Assembly (NCBI RefSeq): GCF_019355055.1
Contig: NZ_CP048411.1
Span: 3,499,501 to 3,563,500, forward strand
Reading direction: 5' to 3'
Source of the DNA: Pseudomonas sp. MTM4
GTDB taxonomy: Bacteria > Pseudomonadota > Gammaproteobacteria > Pseudomonadales > Pseudomonadaceae
Length of the DNA: 64,000 nt
Part shown: piece by piece, positions 43,301 through 52,199 of the stretch
Position numbering within the stretch: the first letter of the stretch is position 1
Layout of the letters: every line of letters begins with the position of its first letter
The notes under the pieces: generated by a model
The model's input: the letters and a program-made list of their open reading frames with translations, nothing else
What the model was told of the DNA's origin: nothing
Databases searched by the model: none
Position numbers and translations under genes: made by a program

Positions 43301-43628
43301 GTTCGAGTTCGGGGACGCTCTGCTTGGCCAGCTTCGACGCCAGTTCGCTGGTGTCGCTGCCCTTGAGCTTGCTCAGCTCACGTTGCGCCTCGGCAATTTC
43401 CTTTGGCGCGCCGGCTAGCTCGGCCTTAAGTTCGGTCAGCCGCTGCTGCGCCTGGCTCGCCTGGTCGGCGAACCGGCTGGCGCGTTCATCGTTGCTCGGT
43501 TGCGCGGGTTTCGCCTCTTCCCCGGCGCTCTGATTGCCCGTAAGCCCTGGGATGGTCGGGGCGGCGTGGAGAAGGGGCGGGGCGATAAGGAGCAGTGTCG
43601 CCAGCAGCAAGTTACGCAATGAGGCCAT
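40338..43628 (-). CDS. Mechanosensitive channel of the MscK/KefA type
   Basis: 1096 aa. A signal peptide covers about residues 1-22 (LLHA-AP), then a long periplasmic coiled-coil domain to about 470, a series of about eleven membrane helices at about 475-880, and a C-terminal MscS-like domain at about 890-1090. The pore helix and beta domain read GLGFGLQEIFANFVSGLIIL and then VTIGNLSGTVSRIRIRATTI. It opens under membrane tension to release solutes and ions. Length and layout match E. coli MscK. The 84 bases after its stop lead to selO on the same strand. Confidence 0.92.
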   Translation of the reverse strand: MASLRNLLLATLLLIAPPLLHAAPTIPGLTGNQSAGEEAKPAQPSNDERASRFADQASQAQQRLTELKAELAGAPKEIAEAQRELSKLKGSDTSELASKLAKQSVPELEQRLSERVDELSAWQTALTSANSMIISAQTRPERAQADISKFQTRIDEINNLLKTGRESGKPLSDERRELLNAEKSALSAQIELRRNELASNSLLQDLGIARRDLLSERIARAEQETMALQTAINNKRREESEQTVAEFSLKAEKAGSDKLLPAESAENRKLSGYLLRATERLNDLTQENLQTRQQLDTLNQADQALEEQIAVLEGSLLLSKVLYQQKQALPQLSLNKNLADEIADIRLYQFELNQRRELSGNVEAYVEQQLASQPPDEVTPELRSALLELVRTRGELLDRLNHVLNALLSESITLQLNQRQLQTKAQALSETLDEQMFWIPSNKPLDLDWFKNIPTLLDRQLRAMPWGSAFDALGAGLVERPLFFVPLLLVIGALLWRRNAINAKLDSLSADIGHFRNDSQLHTPLALMLNLLLALPGALFLALCGYLLQMDGRGQNISLGAAFYQMAQAWLVFYSAYRMLSPNRVAETHFGWFQPQVAFLRNEIRRLGLVVMALVAVVAIAEHQPGSLVDDVIGIVVVITCYALMSWRLTRLLLKGPSSQNAPPVRRFIGLLFSMLPLALVVVVGLGYYYTALKLTGRLIDTLYLLLAWVVIEAALIRGLTVAARRLAYKRAVARREANPDETTTPHEDAAEPGLAIDQVNQQSLRLTRLAMFGLFFVVLYWVWADLISVVSYLDNVTLYEFTSGSGETATTSAITLNNLIGALATVVITFALARNLPGLLEVLVLSRMRLAQGSAYATGTLLSYTLVGIGIVTTLSTLGVSWDKLQWLVAALSVGLGFGLQEIFANFVSGLIILFEKPVRIGDVVTIGNLSGTVSRIRIRATTITDFDNKEIIVPNKTFVTDQLVNWSLNDTVTRVTIRIGVQFGSDLEVVRSLLFQAARENPRVLKEPEPQVFFLNFGESRLEHELRLHVRDLADRNPVIDEINRWLDQEFRARGIVIAFRQLDVHLKNPPPALEIRRVDMDENLIDTPVSGQP

Positions 43629-43737
43629 GGGTACTATCGAAATGAAGAACGAGCGCGGAGTCTAAGGGCTGCGGATGGCCGCGGCGAGTCCATAGATCGG
43701 AACGTCCCGCCATCCTGACCGCGACCCAGGCGCCTCG

Positions 43738-45483
43738 TCAGAACTGCAGCGACGGGCCTGGTTTTTCGCCTTCCGGGAACCTCAGTCCGACCTTGCGGAC
43801 TTCCCCCTGTTCCATGGCGGCAATGGTCCAGGTCAGGCCGCTCCACTCGATATAGTCGCCAATGACCGGTTTGCCGCCGACGCGCTCGGTAATGAAGCGG
43901 CCTATCTGTTGATGCTCATCGACATCACCCAGCTTCAAGCCATACAGCGCAGCGAGAGCGCCCATTTCGGCTTCGCTTTCGAGAATGAAGTCACCGAAGA
44001 ACCGCATGTCGCGGCCCCGTTGCGGCGCCTGGCTGAACAGTTTGCCGAGTGCCGGCAGATCTTCTTCATGGCCGATGACGCAAAGGATGTCATCGACCTG
44101 CAGGCGCGTACTGCCGGACGGGTGCAGCAGCGCCCTGCCACGGAACAGCGCGGCAATCCGCGTGCCTTCGGGCATCTTCAGTTCGCGCAGGGCCGCGCCG
44201 ACACACCACTTGCTGGCGCTCAGACGATAAATGAAAAGCTCCCACTGGCTGGTGGGGTGGACTTGCAGACCGGTACGTGAAATCGGCGATGGCGAAGGCG
44301 GAACCTCGACCTTGGCCTTCTTGGCCGCCCAGCCGAGCGTGGTGCCCTGCAACAGCAGCGAGACCAGCACGATGAAAAACGCCACATTGAAGAACAGCTG
44401 CGCATTGTCCAGGCCCGCGACCAGCGGGAATACGGCAAGAATGACCGGCACCGCGCCGCGCAGGCCGATCCAGGAAATGAACATCCGCTCGCGCAGGTTG
44501 AAGCTCTTGAACGGCAGCAGGCCGATGAACACCGAGAGCGGCCGAGCGAACAGGATCATCCACAGCGACAGCAGCAGGGCGGGAACGGCGATGGGCAGCA
44601 GTTCGCTGGGTGTCAACAGCAGGCCGAGTACGAGGAACATACCGATCTGGCTGAGCCAGGCCAAGCCGTCGAACATATGCAGAATGCCGTAGCGGTTGCG
44701 AATCGGACGGTTGCCCAGCAGCAAACCGCAGACGTATACCGCCATGATCCCGCTGCCGCCCGCCGCGCCGGATAAGGCGTAAATCATGATGCCGCCACTG
44801 ACCGCGAGCAGTGGATAAAGGCCATCGGCTACGGAGAGGCGGTTGATCAGCTGCTGCAACAGCCAACCACCGGTCAGGCCAAGCAGAATGCCGATGCCGA
44901 ACTGTTGGATCAGGCTGACCAGAACGGTCCAGCTGAATGAGGTTTGCCCCGACGCGATCATTCCGATCAGGGTTACGGTGAGGAACATCGCCATCGGGTC
45001 GTTGGTGCCCGATTCGATTTCCAGTGTCGGCCCGACGCGTTCGTTGAGGCCTTTGCCGTTGAGCAGGTTGAACACCACCGCGGCATCGGTGGAGCCGACG
45101 ATGGCGCCGATCAACAGGCCCTCGATCAGGCGCAGGTCGAACAACCAGGCGGCCGCTACGCCCGTCAGGCCGGCGGTGATCGCCACCCCGAGCGTGGCCA
45201 GCGACATCGACGGCCAGAGCGCGACGCGAAAGGTGGCCTTGCGGGTTCGCATGCCGCCGTCGAGCAGAATCACCGCGAGTGCCAGGTTGCTGATGATGAA
45301 GGCGAGCCGGTAGTCCTCAAAGACGATGCCGCCGATACCATCGACTCCAGCCAGCATGCCGACACCGAGGACGATGACCAGGATCGGCACGCCCAGGCGC
45401 GCGGACAAAGAGCTCATCAGGATACTGGCAGCAACCAACAGGGCACCGACGAAAAAAAGGTGGTTGATGTTGCCGACGTCCAA
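43738..45483 (-). CDS. K+/H+ antiporter, NhaP2/CvrA type (CPA1 family)
   Basis: 581 aa: about 12 membrane helices in the first 390 residues with [35 protein letters not shown] split over the conserved transport core, then a TrkA-C-type domain (about 410-490, [19 protein letters not shown]) and a CorC/HlyC-like C-terminal domain (about 500-570). NhaP2-type proteins exchange K+ or Na+ for protons in the inner membrane and take regulation at the C-terminal domain. Lone gene on the minus strand, 109 bases before the MscK-like gene; both deal with ion balance. Confidence 0.92.
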   Translation of the reverse strand: MDVGNINHLFFVGALLVAASILMSSLSARLGVPILVIVLGVGMLAGVDGIGGIVFEDYRLAFIISNLALAVILLDGGMRTRKATFRVALWPSMSLATLGVAITAGLTGVAAAWLFDLRLIEGLLIGAIVGSTDAAVVFNLLNGKGLNERVGPTLEIESGTNDPMAMFLTVTLIGMIASGQTSFSWTVLVSLIQQFGIGILLGLTGGWLLQQLINRLSVADGLYPLLAVSGGIMIYALSGAAGGSGIMAVYVCGLLLGNRPIRNRYGILHMFDGLAWLSQIGMFLVLGLLLTPSELLPIAVPALLLSLWMILFARPLSVFIGLLPFKSFNLRERMFISWIGLRGAVPVILAVFPLVAGLDNAQLFFNVAFFIVLVSLLLQGTTLGWAAKKAKVEVPPSPSPISRTGLQVHPTSQWELFIYRLSASKWCVGAALRELKMPEGTRIAALFRGRALLHPSGSTRLQVDDILCVIGHEEDLPALGKLFSQAPQRGRDMRFFGDFILESEAEMGALAALYGLKLGDVDEHQQIGRFITERVGGKPVIGDYIEWSGLTWTIAAMEQGEVRKVGLRFPEGEKPGPSLQF

Positions 45484-45569
45484 GTGTGGTCTCCGAGAAA
45501 AGCGAGTTTCCCGGCAGTTTATGCACGGGACATGCCAGCGATTCTAACCCGATGATTTGACGGGCTGTC

Positions 45570-45600
45570 AAAAAAAATGCCCCTTGTGCTAAGAGGCATT
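45570..45600 (-). terminator. Intrinsic terminator after the acyl-CoA dehydrogenase gene
   Basis: AATGCCCCTT (45576-45585) pairs with AAGAGGCATT (45591-45600) with one mismatch, and on the minus strand it runs into at least six T. It lies about 120 bases past the acyl-CoA dehydrogenase stop and before nhaP2. Confidence 0.8.
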
Positions 45601-45717
45601 CATCGAGCGTTCCGTGATGGTGGCGGCTGGCTTTGAGGCTCTGTCTCGGTTTATCGGAATGGTCGCTAGAGCTTCGGCGACACCGCCCAGTGCGGTGCGC
45701 CGGTAACGGTAATCGAC

Positions 45718-47520
45718 CTAGAACCAGCTGTCGTTCATCGCCAGGCAGGTATCGTCGCGCGCGTCCAGCAGGCTCAGCTCGTGCTGGCAACCCGGCACTT
45801 CCCAGGTCAGGAAGTAGCGTGCGGCCTGCAGCTTGCCTTTGTAGAAGTCGACGTCGGACGGATTGCCTGCCGCAAGCCCCTGTTCGGCGTGAATCGCCTG
45901 CTCCAACCAGCGCCAGCCGATCACGGTGTGACCGAAGACTTTCAGGTACAGCGCGGAGTTGGCCAGCGCCAGATTGACCTTGCCGGCCATCAGGTCGCCC
46001 AGCAGTGCCTGGGTTACTGCTGTCAGGCGCGCAACCAGATGTTGCAACGGTTCGAGCAACGGCTCCAGCGATGGATATTTGGCGGCGCGTGCGCAGCAGT
46101 TCTGGATCAGCCCGAGCAACTGGCGCAGGCCGGCGCCCTTGTTCTGCATCAGCTTGCGGCCCAGCAGATCCAGAGACTGAATGCCGTGGGTGCCTTCATG
46201 AATCGGATTCAGACGATTATCGCGGTAGTACTGTTCGACCGGATATTCGCGGGTATAGCCGTGGCCGCCGAGGATCTGGATCGCCAGTTCGTTGGCCTTC
46301 AGACAGAACTCCGACGGCCAGGATTTGACGATTGGGGTGAGCAGGTCGAGCAGTTCGGCGGCGTTGCGCCGATCTTCTTCACTCTCGGCGGTGTGCTCGT
46401 CGTCCACTAGCCGCGCGGCATATAGGCCCAGATCGAAGGCGCCCTCGACGTAGGCTTTCTGCGTCAGCAGCATGCGCTTGATGTCGGTGTGCTCGATGAT
46501 CGACACCTGCGTCGAGGCGGGGTCTTTGCCGTCCGGCAGCCGGCCCTGCGGACGTTCTCGCGCGTAGTTCAGTGAGTACAGATAGCCCGCATAGCCGAGC
46601 ATGATGGCGCCCATGCCAACGCCGATGCGCGCCTCGTTCATCATTTGGAACATATAGGCGAGACCTTTGTGCGGCTCGCCCACTAGATAGCCGACGCAGT
46701 TGCCGTTATCCCCAAAGTTCAGCGCCGTGCTGGTGGTGCCGCGCCAGCCCATCTTGTGGAACAACCCGGCAAGCAGCACGTCGTTGCGCGGGCCGAGGCT
46801 GCCATCGTCGTTGACCAGAAACTTCGGCACGATGAACAGGCTGATGCCCTTTACCCCGGCCGGGGCGTCCGGCAGTTTGGCCAGCACCATGTGCACGATG
46901 TTCTCCGACAGCGGGTGATCGCCGCCTGAGATGAAGATCTTGTTGCCCTTCAGACGATAAGTACCGTCACCGGCCGGTTCGGCGCGGGTGCGGATATCCG
47001 ACAACGATGAGCCGGCATGCGGTTCGGTGAGCGCCATGGTGCCGAAGAAACGACCCTCGATCATCGGCTGCAGGAAGCGCCGCTTCTGCTCGTCGCTGCC
47101 GAAGGTTTCGATCAGATGCGCCGCGCCCATGGTCAGCATCGGGTAGGAACTGGTGGCGATGTTGGCGGACTGGAAATGCGCGAAGCAGGCCCGTGACAGC
47201 AGGTTCGGCAACTGCATGCCGCTATCTTCGAAGCTGCGCTGGGCATTGTGGAAGCCGGCCTCGATGAAGGCATCCACCGCCGGTTTGACCTCGGGAATCA
47301 ACACTGCCTCGCCGTTCTGGTAGAGCGGCTCGTTTTCGTCCGATTTGCGGTTGTGCGGGGCGAAATACTTTTCCGCGATCTGGCGGGCGGTACCCACGGC
47401 GGCGTCGAAGGTCTCGCGGCTGTGGTCGGCGAAGCGTTCGCGTCGGGTCAGCGCTTCGGCATCGAGCACTTCGTAGAGCTCGAAGGCGAGGTTGCGTGGG
47501 CAAAGCAGCATCTCGGGCAT
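45718..47520 (-). CDS. Acyl-CoA dehydrogenase, long form with C-terminal DUF (DmdC-like)
   Basis: 600 aa, longer than the roughly 380-residue classical enzymes because of an extra N-terminal region and an extra C-terminal helical domain, as in the DmdC/AcdA group. FAD-binding and substrate blocks: GTMALTEPHAGSSLSDIRT, GNKIFISGGDHPLSEN, QILGGHGYTREYPVEQYYRD (with the catalytic area) and a C-terminal helical bundle. It oxidises a CoA thioester to the 2-enoyl form, passing electrons to ETF. The substrate cannot be told. It lies 118 bases after crtE on the same strand but is probably independent. Confidence 0.9.
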   Translation of the reverse strand: MPEMLLCPRNLAFELYEVLDAEALTRRERFADHSRETFDAAVGTARQIAEKYFAPHNRKSDENEPLYQNGEAVLIPEVKPAVDAFIEAGFHNAQRSFEDSGMQLPNLLSRACFAHFQSANIATSSYPMLTMGAAHLIETFGSDEQKRRFLQPMIEGRFFGTMALTEPHAGSSLSDIRTRAEPAGDGTYRLKGNKIFISGGDHPLSENIVHMVLAKLPDAPAGVKGISLFIVPKFLVNDDGSLGPRNDVLLAGLFHKMGWRGTTSTALNFGDNGNCVGYLVGEPHKGLAYMFQMMNEARIGVGMGAIMLGYAGYLYSLNYARERPQGRLPDGKDPASTQVSIIEHTDIKRMLLTQKAYVEGAFDLGLYAARLVDDEHTAESEEDRRNAAELLDLLTPIVKSWPSEFCLKANELAIQILGGHGYTREYPVEQYYRDNRLNPIHEGTHGIQSLDLLGRKLMQNKGAGLRQLLGLIQNCCARAAKYPSLEPLLEPLQHLVARLTAVTQALLGDLMAGKVNLALANSALYLKVFGHTVIGWRWLEQAIHAEQGLAAGNPSDVDFYKGKLQAARYFLTWEVPGCQHELSLLDARDDTCLAMNDSWF

Positions 47521-47638
47521 GGGGTGTCCTCCGTTTTATGGGCCGGAGTCTAAGGAGACGGCGAGATGGCTGCCTAGCACCATACATTCGAGTGATGAAA
47601 CGACACAGCGGTCTGTGGCGGGGCTTGCGGATGTCGCT

Positions 47639-48541
47639 TCAGCGTGGCCGGACGTCGATATAGTCCAGCAGCCGCGCTAGATAGCCATCGCCAATATCGG
47701 CATCGATCAGGTGCTGTCCCGCGCGGATCAGGTGCCTTTCGACATGCTGTCGGGCCACTTCTGGACCGAGCAGCGTGACCATTGTGCTCTTGCCGTGATC
47801 TTTACCGGCATCCTTGCCGCTGTGCTGCGGGCTAAGCCCGTCGGCCAAGTCATCGAGCAGTTGGAACGCCATGCCGAGCTCCGTGGCGAAACCGTTCAGA
47901 TGCCGTGTACAGCTGTCGCTGGCGCCTTCCAGCAGGGCTGCGAATTCCACCGCAGCGGTAAACAACGGGCAGGTTTTCAGTCGATTGCTATGAGCGATGG
48001 CTTCGAGCGGTCGGTTTCGCAAACCTTCTCGCAGATCGTGGTACTGCCCGCGAACCAGCCCCTGCGCGCCGGTCGCCGTCGCGAGCAAGCGAACCAGCCG
48101 GTTGCGTGTCGCAGGATCGATGCCTTCGACAGAGGCCGCAATGCCGAAGGCCTGGCTGAGCAGCGCCACCGAGCCGAGGACAGCGACGTCCTCGCCGAAC
48201 TGCCTGTGGATGGTCGGCTGGCCCCGGCGCAGCTCGGCGTCATCCATACAGGGCATGTCGTCCAGAAACAGCGAGGCGGCATGCACCATTTCCAAGGCGC
48301 AGCCGAGATCGAGCGCTGACTCCACTGACCCTTCATATTGCAGATCTTTGAGAGCCAGAAGCAGCAGCAATGGACGAATGCGTTTGCCCGGCGCCAGGCT
48401 GCCGGCACGCATTGCGGTGCCGATGGCGTCTTCAGGCGGGCAATGAGGCAGCCATATAGCCAGACGGTCGTTGACCTGCGCACGCAATGCGCTGAGCGTT
48501 CGCTCGAGTTCGAATTGCGTGTTGGGCATAACGGTGGCCAT
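47639..48541 (-). CDS. crtE: Geranylgeranyl diphosphate synthase CrtE
   Basis: 300 aa with both aspartate-rich motifs of prenyl-transferases: DDMPCMDD at residues 94-101 and DDLADGLSPQHSGKD later. GKRIRPLLLLLA and KTCPLFTAAVEFAA are also typical. Adds IPP to the allylic chain to give C20 GGPP, the entry to carotenoids. The start has TAGGAGG 6 bases upstream. It is divergent from idi-crtXYIB across 116 bases that must carry both promoters. Confidence 0.93.
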   Translation of the reverse strand: MATVMPNTQFELERTLSALRAQVNDRLAIWLPHCPPEDAIGTAMRAGSLAPGKRIRPLLLLLALKDLQYEGSVESALDLGCALEMVHAASLFLDDMPCMDDAELRRGQPTIHRQFGEDVAVLGSVALLSQAFGIAASVEGIDPATRNRLVRLLATATGAQGLVRGQYHDLREGLRNRPLEAIAHSNRLKTCPLFTAAVEFAALLEGASDSCTRHLNGFATELGMAFQLLDDLADGLSPQHSGKDAGKDHGKSTMVTLLGPEVARQHVERHLIRAGQHLIDADIGDGYLARLLDYIDVRPR

Positions 48542-48571
48542 GACGACCTCCTATATTGTTTCTTCGGAATA

Positions 48572-48600
48572 CTTAGACAAATATGGTTTGGTTGTACAGG
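48572..48600. promoter_or_regulatory. Imperfect operator-like dyad in the crtE/idi divergent promoter region
   Basis: CTTAGACAA (48572-48580) and TTGTACAGG (48592-48600) form an imperfect inverted repeat (6 of 9 pairs, inner ACAA/TTGT perfect) with an 11-base spacer, centred in the 116-base crtE-idi intergenic region. A TTTAAT -10-like box for idi stands at 48611-48616, 17 bases after TTGGTT (48588-48593). It could bind one regulator for both arms, for example a MerR-type or light-responsive factor, but none is encoded in the window. Confidence 0.35.
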
Positions 48601-48657
48601 TTTTGGCACTTTTAATGACCACGTCCGTCAACATAAGGTCACGAGCGAGGCGGTTGC

Positions 48658-49707
48658 ATGAGCAAAGATCTTTTCGCGGAACGCAAAAACGAACACCTGG
48701 ATATCGTTCTAGATCCGCGCCGCGCCTGTTCCAAGGCGGATACCGGCTTCTCCGCACTAAGATTCGAGCACTGCGCTATGCCTGAGTTGTGTCTGAACGA
48801 CATCGATATCCGCAGTTCGCTTTTTGGACGCGATCTTGCAGCGCCCTTGCTGATCAGCTCAATGACCGGTGGCGCAGCGCGGGCCGCGCAAATCAACCGT
48901 AATCTGGCCGAAGCGGCCGAGGCGCTGGGCATCGCACTGGCAGTCGGGTCGCAACGCATTGCGCTGGAAACCGGCGCTGATCAGGGCCTGACGCGGCAAT
49001 TGAGACAGCTGGCGCCGTCCATACCGTTGCTGGCGAATTTCGGCGCTGCGCAGCTGGTGGCCGGCTATGGGCTGGACGAGGCGCAGCGTGCGGTGGAGAT
49101 GATCGAGGCGGATGCCCTGATCATCCATTTCAATCCATTGCAGGAAGCGGTACAGGTGGGTGGTGACCGGAACTGGCGCGGCGTGTTGAGCGCGATCCAG
49201 GCACTGGCAGCGCGGCTTACGGTTCCGCTGGTGGCCAAGGAAGTGGGCGCTGGGATTTCTCCGAGCGTGGCGCAGCGATTGCTCGATGCAGGCGTGTCGG
49301 TCATTGATGTAGCCGGTGCGGGCGGCACCAGCTGGGCTGCGGTTGAGGCCGAACGCACCCTGGATCCACAACAGCGCGCCATAGCCCAGGCGTTTGCCGG
49401 TTGGGGAATTCCCAGCGCACAGGCTATCGCGTCGGTGCGTCGAGCCTGTCCGGATGCGCATCTGATCGCGTCGGGCGGCATTCGTGACGGCATTGATGTG
49501 GCCAAGGCGATTCGCCTCGGTGCTGATCTGGTTGGCCAGGCAGCCGGCGTGCTGGACGCAGCGCTGCTCGGGCCACAAGCGGTCGTCGAGCATTTTCAGG
49601 TTCTCATCCAGCAGCTGCGCATCGCCTGCTTTTGCACCGGTTCGGCCGACCTTGCGGCTTTATTGCAGGCGCCGCTGTTGCCAGCCTTCGATCCGTCTAG
49701 CGCCTGA
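48658..49707 (+). CDS. fni: Type 2 isopentenyl-diphosphate delta-isomerase (FMN)
   Basis: 349 aa, the type 2 enzyme and not the zinc type 1. Motifs: [11 protein letters not shown] at the start, [28 protein letters not shown], the [10 protein letters not shown] block, [21 protein letters not shown], and the phosphate-binding [20 protein letters not shown]. It converts IPP to DMAPP using reduced FMN, and so balances precursors for CrtE. It heads the plus-strand crt operon; GAGGCGG precedes the ATG. 46 bases separate it from crtX. Confidence 0.95.
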   Translation: MSKDLFAERKNEHLDIVLDPRRACSKADTGFSALRFEHCAMPELCLNDIDIRSSLFGRDLAAPLLISSMTGGAARAAQINRNLAEAAEALGIALAVGSQRIALETGADQGLTRQLRQLAPSIPLLANFGAAQLVAGYGLDEAQRAVEMIEADALIIHFNPLQEAVQVGGDRNWRGVLSAIQALAARLTVPLVAKEVGAGISPSVAQRLLDAGVSVIDVAGAGGTSWAAVEAERTLDPQQRAIAQAFAGWGIPSAQAIASVRRACPDAHLIASGGIRDGIDVAKAIRLGADLVGQAAGVLDAALLGPQAVVEHFQVLIQQLRIACFCTGSADLAALLQAPLLPAFDPSSA

Positions 49708-49753
49708 TGCGAACGCAGCGATCGGCCACTCGCAGCCGGCAAGGTGCGTTCCG

Positions 49754-51043
49754 ATGACGCACTTCGCGGTGATCACACCGCCTTTCTATAGTCATTTGCG
49801 CGCGATGGAGGCCATCGCCGCTGAATTGCTTGCTCGCGGGCATCGTGTGACAGTCGTGCAGCAGGCGGATGTCGCTGCGGCATTGCGCCACCCATCGCTG
49901 GGCTTTCACCGGATCGGTGCCGGCTCACATCCGCCTGGCTCGCTCACCGCAGTGGTCGAACGGGCGGCACGTCCTGGCGGCCCCTGGGGCATACGTCGGG
50001 TCATCGCAGATATGGCCGCTGCGACCGAGATGTACTGTCGAGAGGCGCCGGCCGTGCTGCGCGCCATCGGCGCCGACGCCATCATCGCAGATCAGATGGA
50101 GCCTGCTGGTGGGCTGGTGGCCGAGCATCTTGGGCTGCCGTTCGTCTCGGTGGCCTGTGCGCTGCCGGTCAACCGCGAAGCGTTTGTGCCGCTGCCGGTG
50201 ATGCCCTGGCGTTATCGGGCCACGGCCTGGGGCGAGCAGTTGAACCACCACAGCAGCCGCGTTTACGATCGGGCGATGCAAGCCCTTGCTGCAGTGATCG
50301 CGCGCTATGCCGCCGAGTTCGGCCTGTCGCCGCGACAGCGCCTCGATGAATGCCTGTCGCCCTTGCTGCAGCTGAGTCAGACCACCACCGGCTTCGACTT
50401 CCCGCGTATTGGATTGCCAGACCACTTTCATGGTGTCGGCCCGCTGCGTTCGGCGTTGACCGAAGAACCTGCGCTGGACTTATCCATCGTGAGCGGACGG
50501 CCGTTTGTGTTCGCTTCCCTCGGCACTTTGCAAGGTGATCGCTTCGGGCTGTTCACGCGCATTGCCGAGGCCTGCCGCGAGCTCGAGGTGCAACTGCTGA
50601 TCGTCCACTGCGGCCGCCTCGATGTGCGGCAGGAAAAAAAGTTGCGACAGACCGGCGCCAGCTGGGTCACCGACTTCGCGCCGCAGCGTGCGGTGCTGGC
50701 GCGGGCCGATGCGCTGATCACCCATGCAGGGTTGAACACAGCGCTCGACGCGCTGGAAGCCGGTGTGCCGAGCCTGGCGCTGCCGATCGCCTTCGATCAA
50801 CCCGGCGTTGCTGCGCGGATAGTCCATGCGGGCGTGGGGCTGAAGCTCGATCCGCGCCTGGCCAGCTGCCGAGGTATCGTACAGGCGCTACGCCGATTGT
50901 TGCGCGAGCCCGGTTTTGCCCAGCGTGCGCGAGGTCTGGGCGAGGAGATTCGCGCCGCCGGGGGTGCGCCGCGAGCGGCGCTGCTGATTGAACGGGCACT
51001 CGGCAGTAAGTGGCCGGCAGTGCAGGGAGCCGAGCATGGCTGA
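49754..51043 (+). CDS. crtX: Zeaxanthin glucosyltransferase CrtX
   Basis: 429 aa from MTHFAVITPPFYSHLRAMEA, a GT1 fold. The N-terminal acceptor half shows AIAAELLARGHRVTVVQQAD and the C-terminal UDP-sugar half shows FVFASLGTLQGDRFGLF and ITHAGLNTALDALEAGVPSL with LPIAFDQPGVAARI. Transfers glucose from UDP-glucose to zeaxanthin hydroxyls, so zeaxanthin mono- and diglucosides are expected. ATGGCTGA (51036-51043) joins its end with the crtY start. Confidence 0.93.
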   Translation: MTHFAVITPPFYSHLRAMEAIAAELLARGHRVTVVQQADVAAALRHPSLGFHRIGAGSHPPGSLTAVVERAARPGGPWGIRRVIADMAAATEMYCREAPAVLRAIGADAIIADQMEPAGGLVAEHLGLPFVSVACALPVNREAFVPLPVMPWRYRATAWGEQLNHHSSRVYDRAMQALAAVIARYAAEFGLSPRQRLDECLSPLLQLSQTTTGFDFPRIGLPDHFHGVGPLRSALTEEPALDLSIVSGRPFVFASLGTLQGDRFGLFTRIAEACRELEVQLLIVHCGRLDVRQEKKLRQTGASWVTDFAPQRAVLARADALITHAGLNTALDALEAGVPSLALPIAFDQPGVAARIVHAGVGLKLDPRLASCRGIVQALRRLLREPGFAQRARGLGEEIRAAGGAPRAALLIERALGSKWPAVQGAEHG

Positions 51044-52199
51044 TGCGGACCTGATCCTCGTCGGCGGCGGTCTGGCCAACGGGCTGTTGGCGCTGCGGTT
51101 GCAGCAGCAGCGTCCGGACCTGCGTCTGCTGATTCTGGAGCAGGGCGAAACCTTGGGCGGCAACCACACCTGGTCCTTTCACCAACACGACCTGACGCCC
51201 GCGCAACAGGCCTGGTTGGAGCCGCTCGTGGACAATCGCTGGCCGGCTTATGAGGTGATCTTTCCCAACCTTCAGCGGCGGCTGGACAGCGGTTACGCGA
51301 GCATCTTTTCGCGGCGCTTTCATCAGCACCTGATGGCCGAACTGGGCGACCGCGTGCGTCTGGGTAAAGACGTCGCCGAAGTTGAGCCACAACGGGTGCG
51401 CCTGGCGTCGGGGGTCACCCTGCAAGCCGGCGCGGTAATCGATGGGCGCGGCGCGCGCCGGACCGCCCAGCTGGCGCTGGGCTTTCAGAAGTTCCTCGGC
51501 CAGGAGCTGCGCCTGCAGCAGCCTCACGGCCTGCAACAGCCGATCATTATGGATGCGAGCGTCGCCCAGCAGGACGGCTACCGGTTCGTCTACGTCCTGC
51601 CGCTCAGCGCTGATCACCTGCTGATCGAGGACACCTATTACGCCGACGGCGATGCCGTCGCACTCGACACCTTACGCGACAACATCGAGCGCTACGCCGA
51701 CGCAAAAGGCTGGCGCATCGCTGAGCGGCTGCGCGAGGAGCAGGGCGTGTTGCCCATCGTGCTGTCCGGTGATCTGCCGGCGTTCTGGGACGAGGCGCAT
51801 GGTGTGCCGCAAAGCGGGTTGTCGGCGGCGCTGTTTCACCCCACCACTGGCTACTCGTTGCCCGATGCGGTGCGCTTGGCCGATCACCTGGTCGCGCTGG
51901 ATCGCTGGGATGCTGGCGGTTTGTTTTCTGCGATTCGCGACTACTCAATGGCGCAATGGCGCCAGCGCGGATTCTTCCGCCTGCTCAATCGCATGTTGTT
52001 TCTGGCTGGCCCGGCCGATCGCCGTTGGGCGGTGATGCAGCGCTTTTACCGCCTGCGCGAACCGCTGATCCAGCGCTTCTACGCTGCGACCCTGACCACC
52101 TGGGACCGCTTGCGCATCGTCTCGGGCAAACCTCCCGTACCGGTGGGCGAGGCGCTGCACGCGCTGGCCGCCCGTAATCTTCACAAGGACAAGCGATGA
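51036..52199 (+). CDS. crtY: Lycopene beta-cyclase CrtY
   Basis: 387 aa from MADADLILVGGGLANGLLAL, with the N-terminal dinucleotide-binding motif GGGLANG. EQGETLGGNHTWSFH and VIDGRGAR are the CrtY marks, and HPTTGYSLPDAVRLAD lies in the C-terminal half. Closes both ends of lycopene to beta-carotene at the membrane. The start overlaps crtX by 8 bases and the end overlaps crtI by 4. Confidence 0.95.
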   Translation: MADADLILVGGGLANGLLALRLQQQRPDLRLLILEQGETLGGNHTWSFHQHDLTPAQQAWLEPLVDNRWPAYEVIFPNLQRRLDSGYASIFSRRFHQHLMAELGDRVRLGKDVAEVEPQRVRLASGVTLQAGAVIDGRGARRTAQLALGFQKFLGQELRLQQPHGLQQPIIMDASVAQQDGYRFVYVLPLSADHLLIEDTYYADGDAVALDTLRDNIERYADAKGWRIAERLREEQGVLPIVLSGDLPAFWDEAHGVPQSGLSAALFHPTTGYSLPDAVRLADHLVALDRWDAGGLFSAIRDYSMAQWRQRGFFRLLNRMLFLAGPADRRWAVMQRFYRLREPLIQRFYAATLTTWDRLRIVSGKPPVPVGEALHALAARNLHKDKR

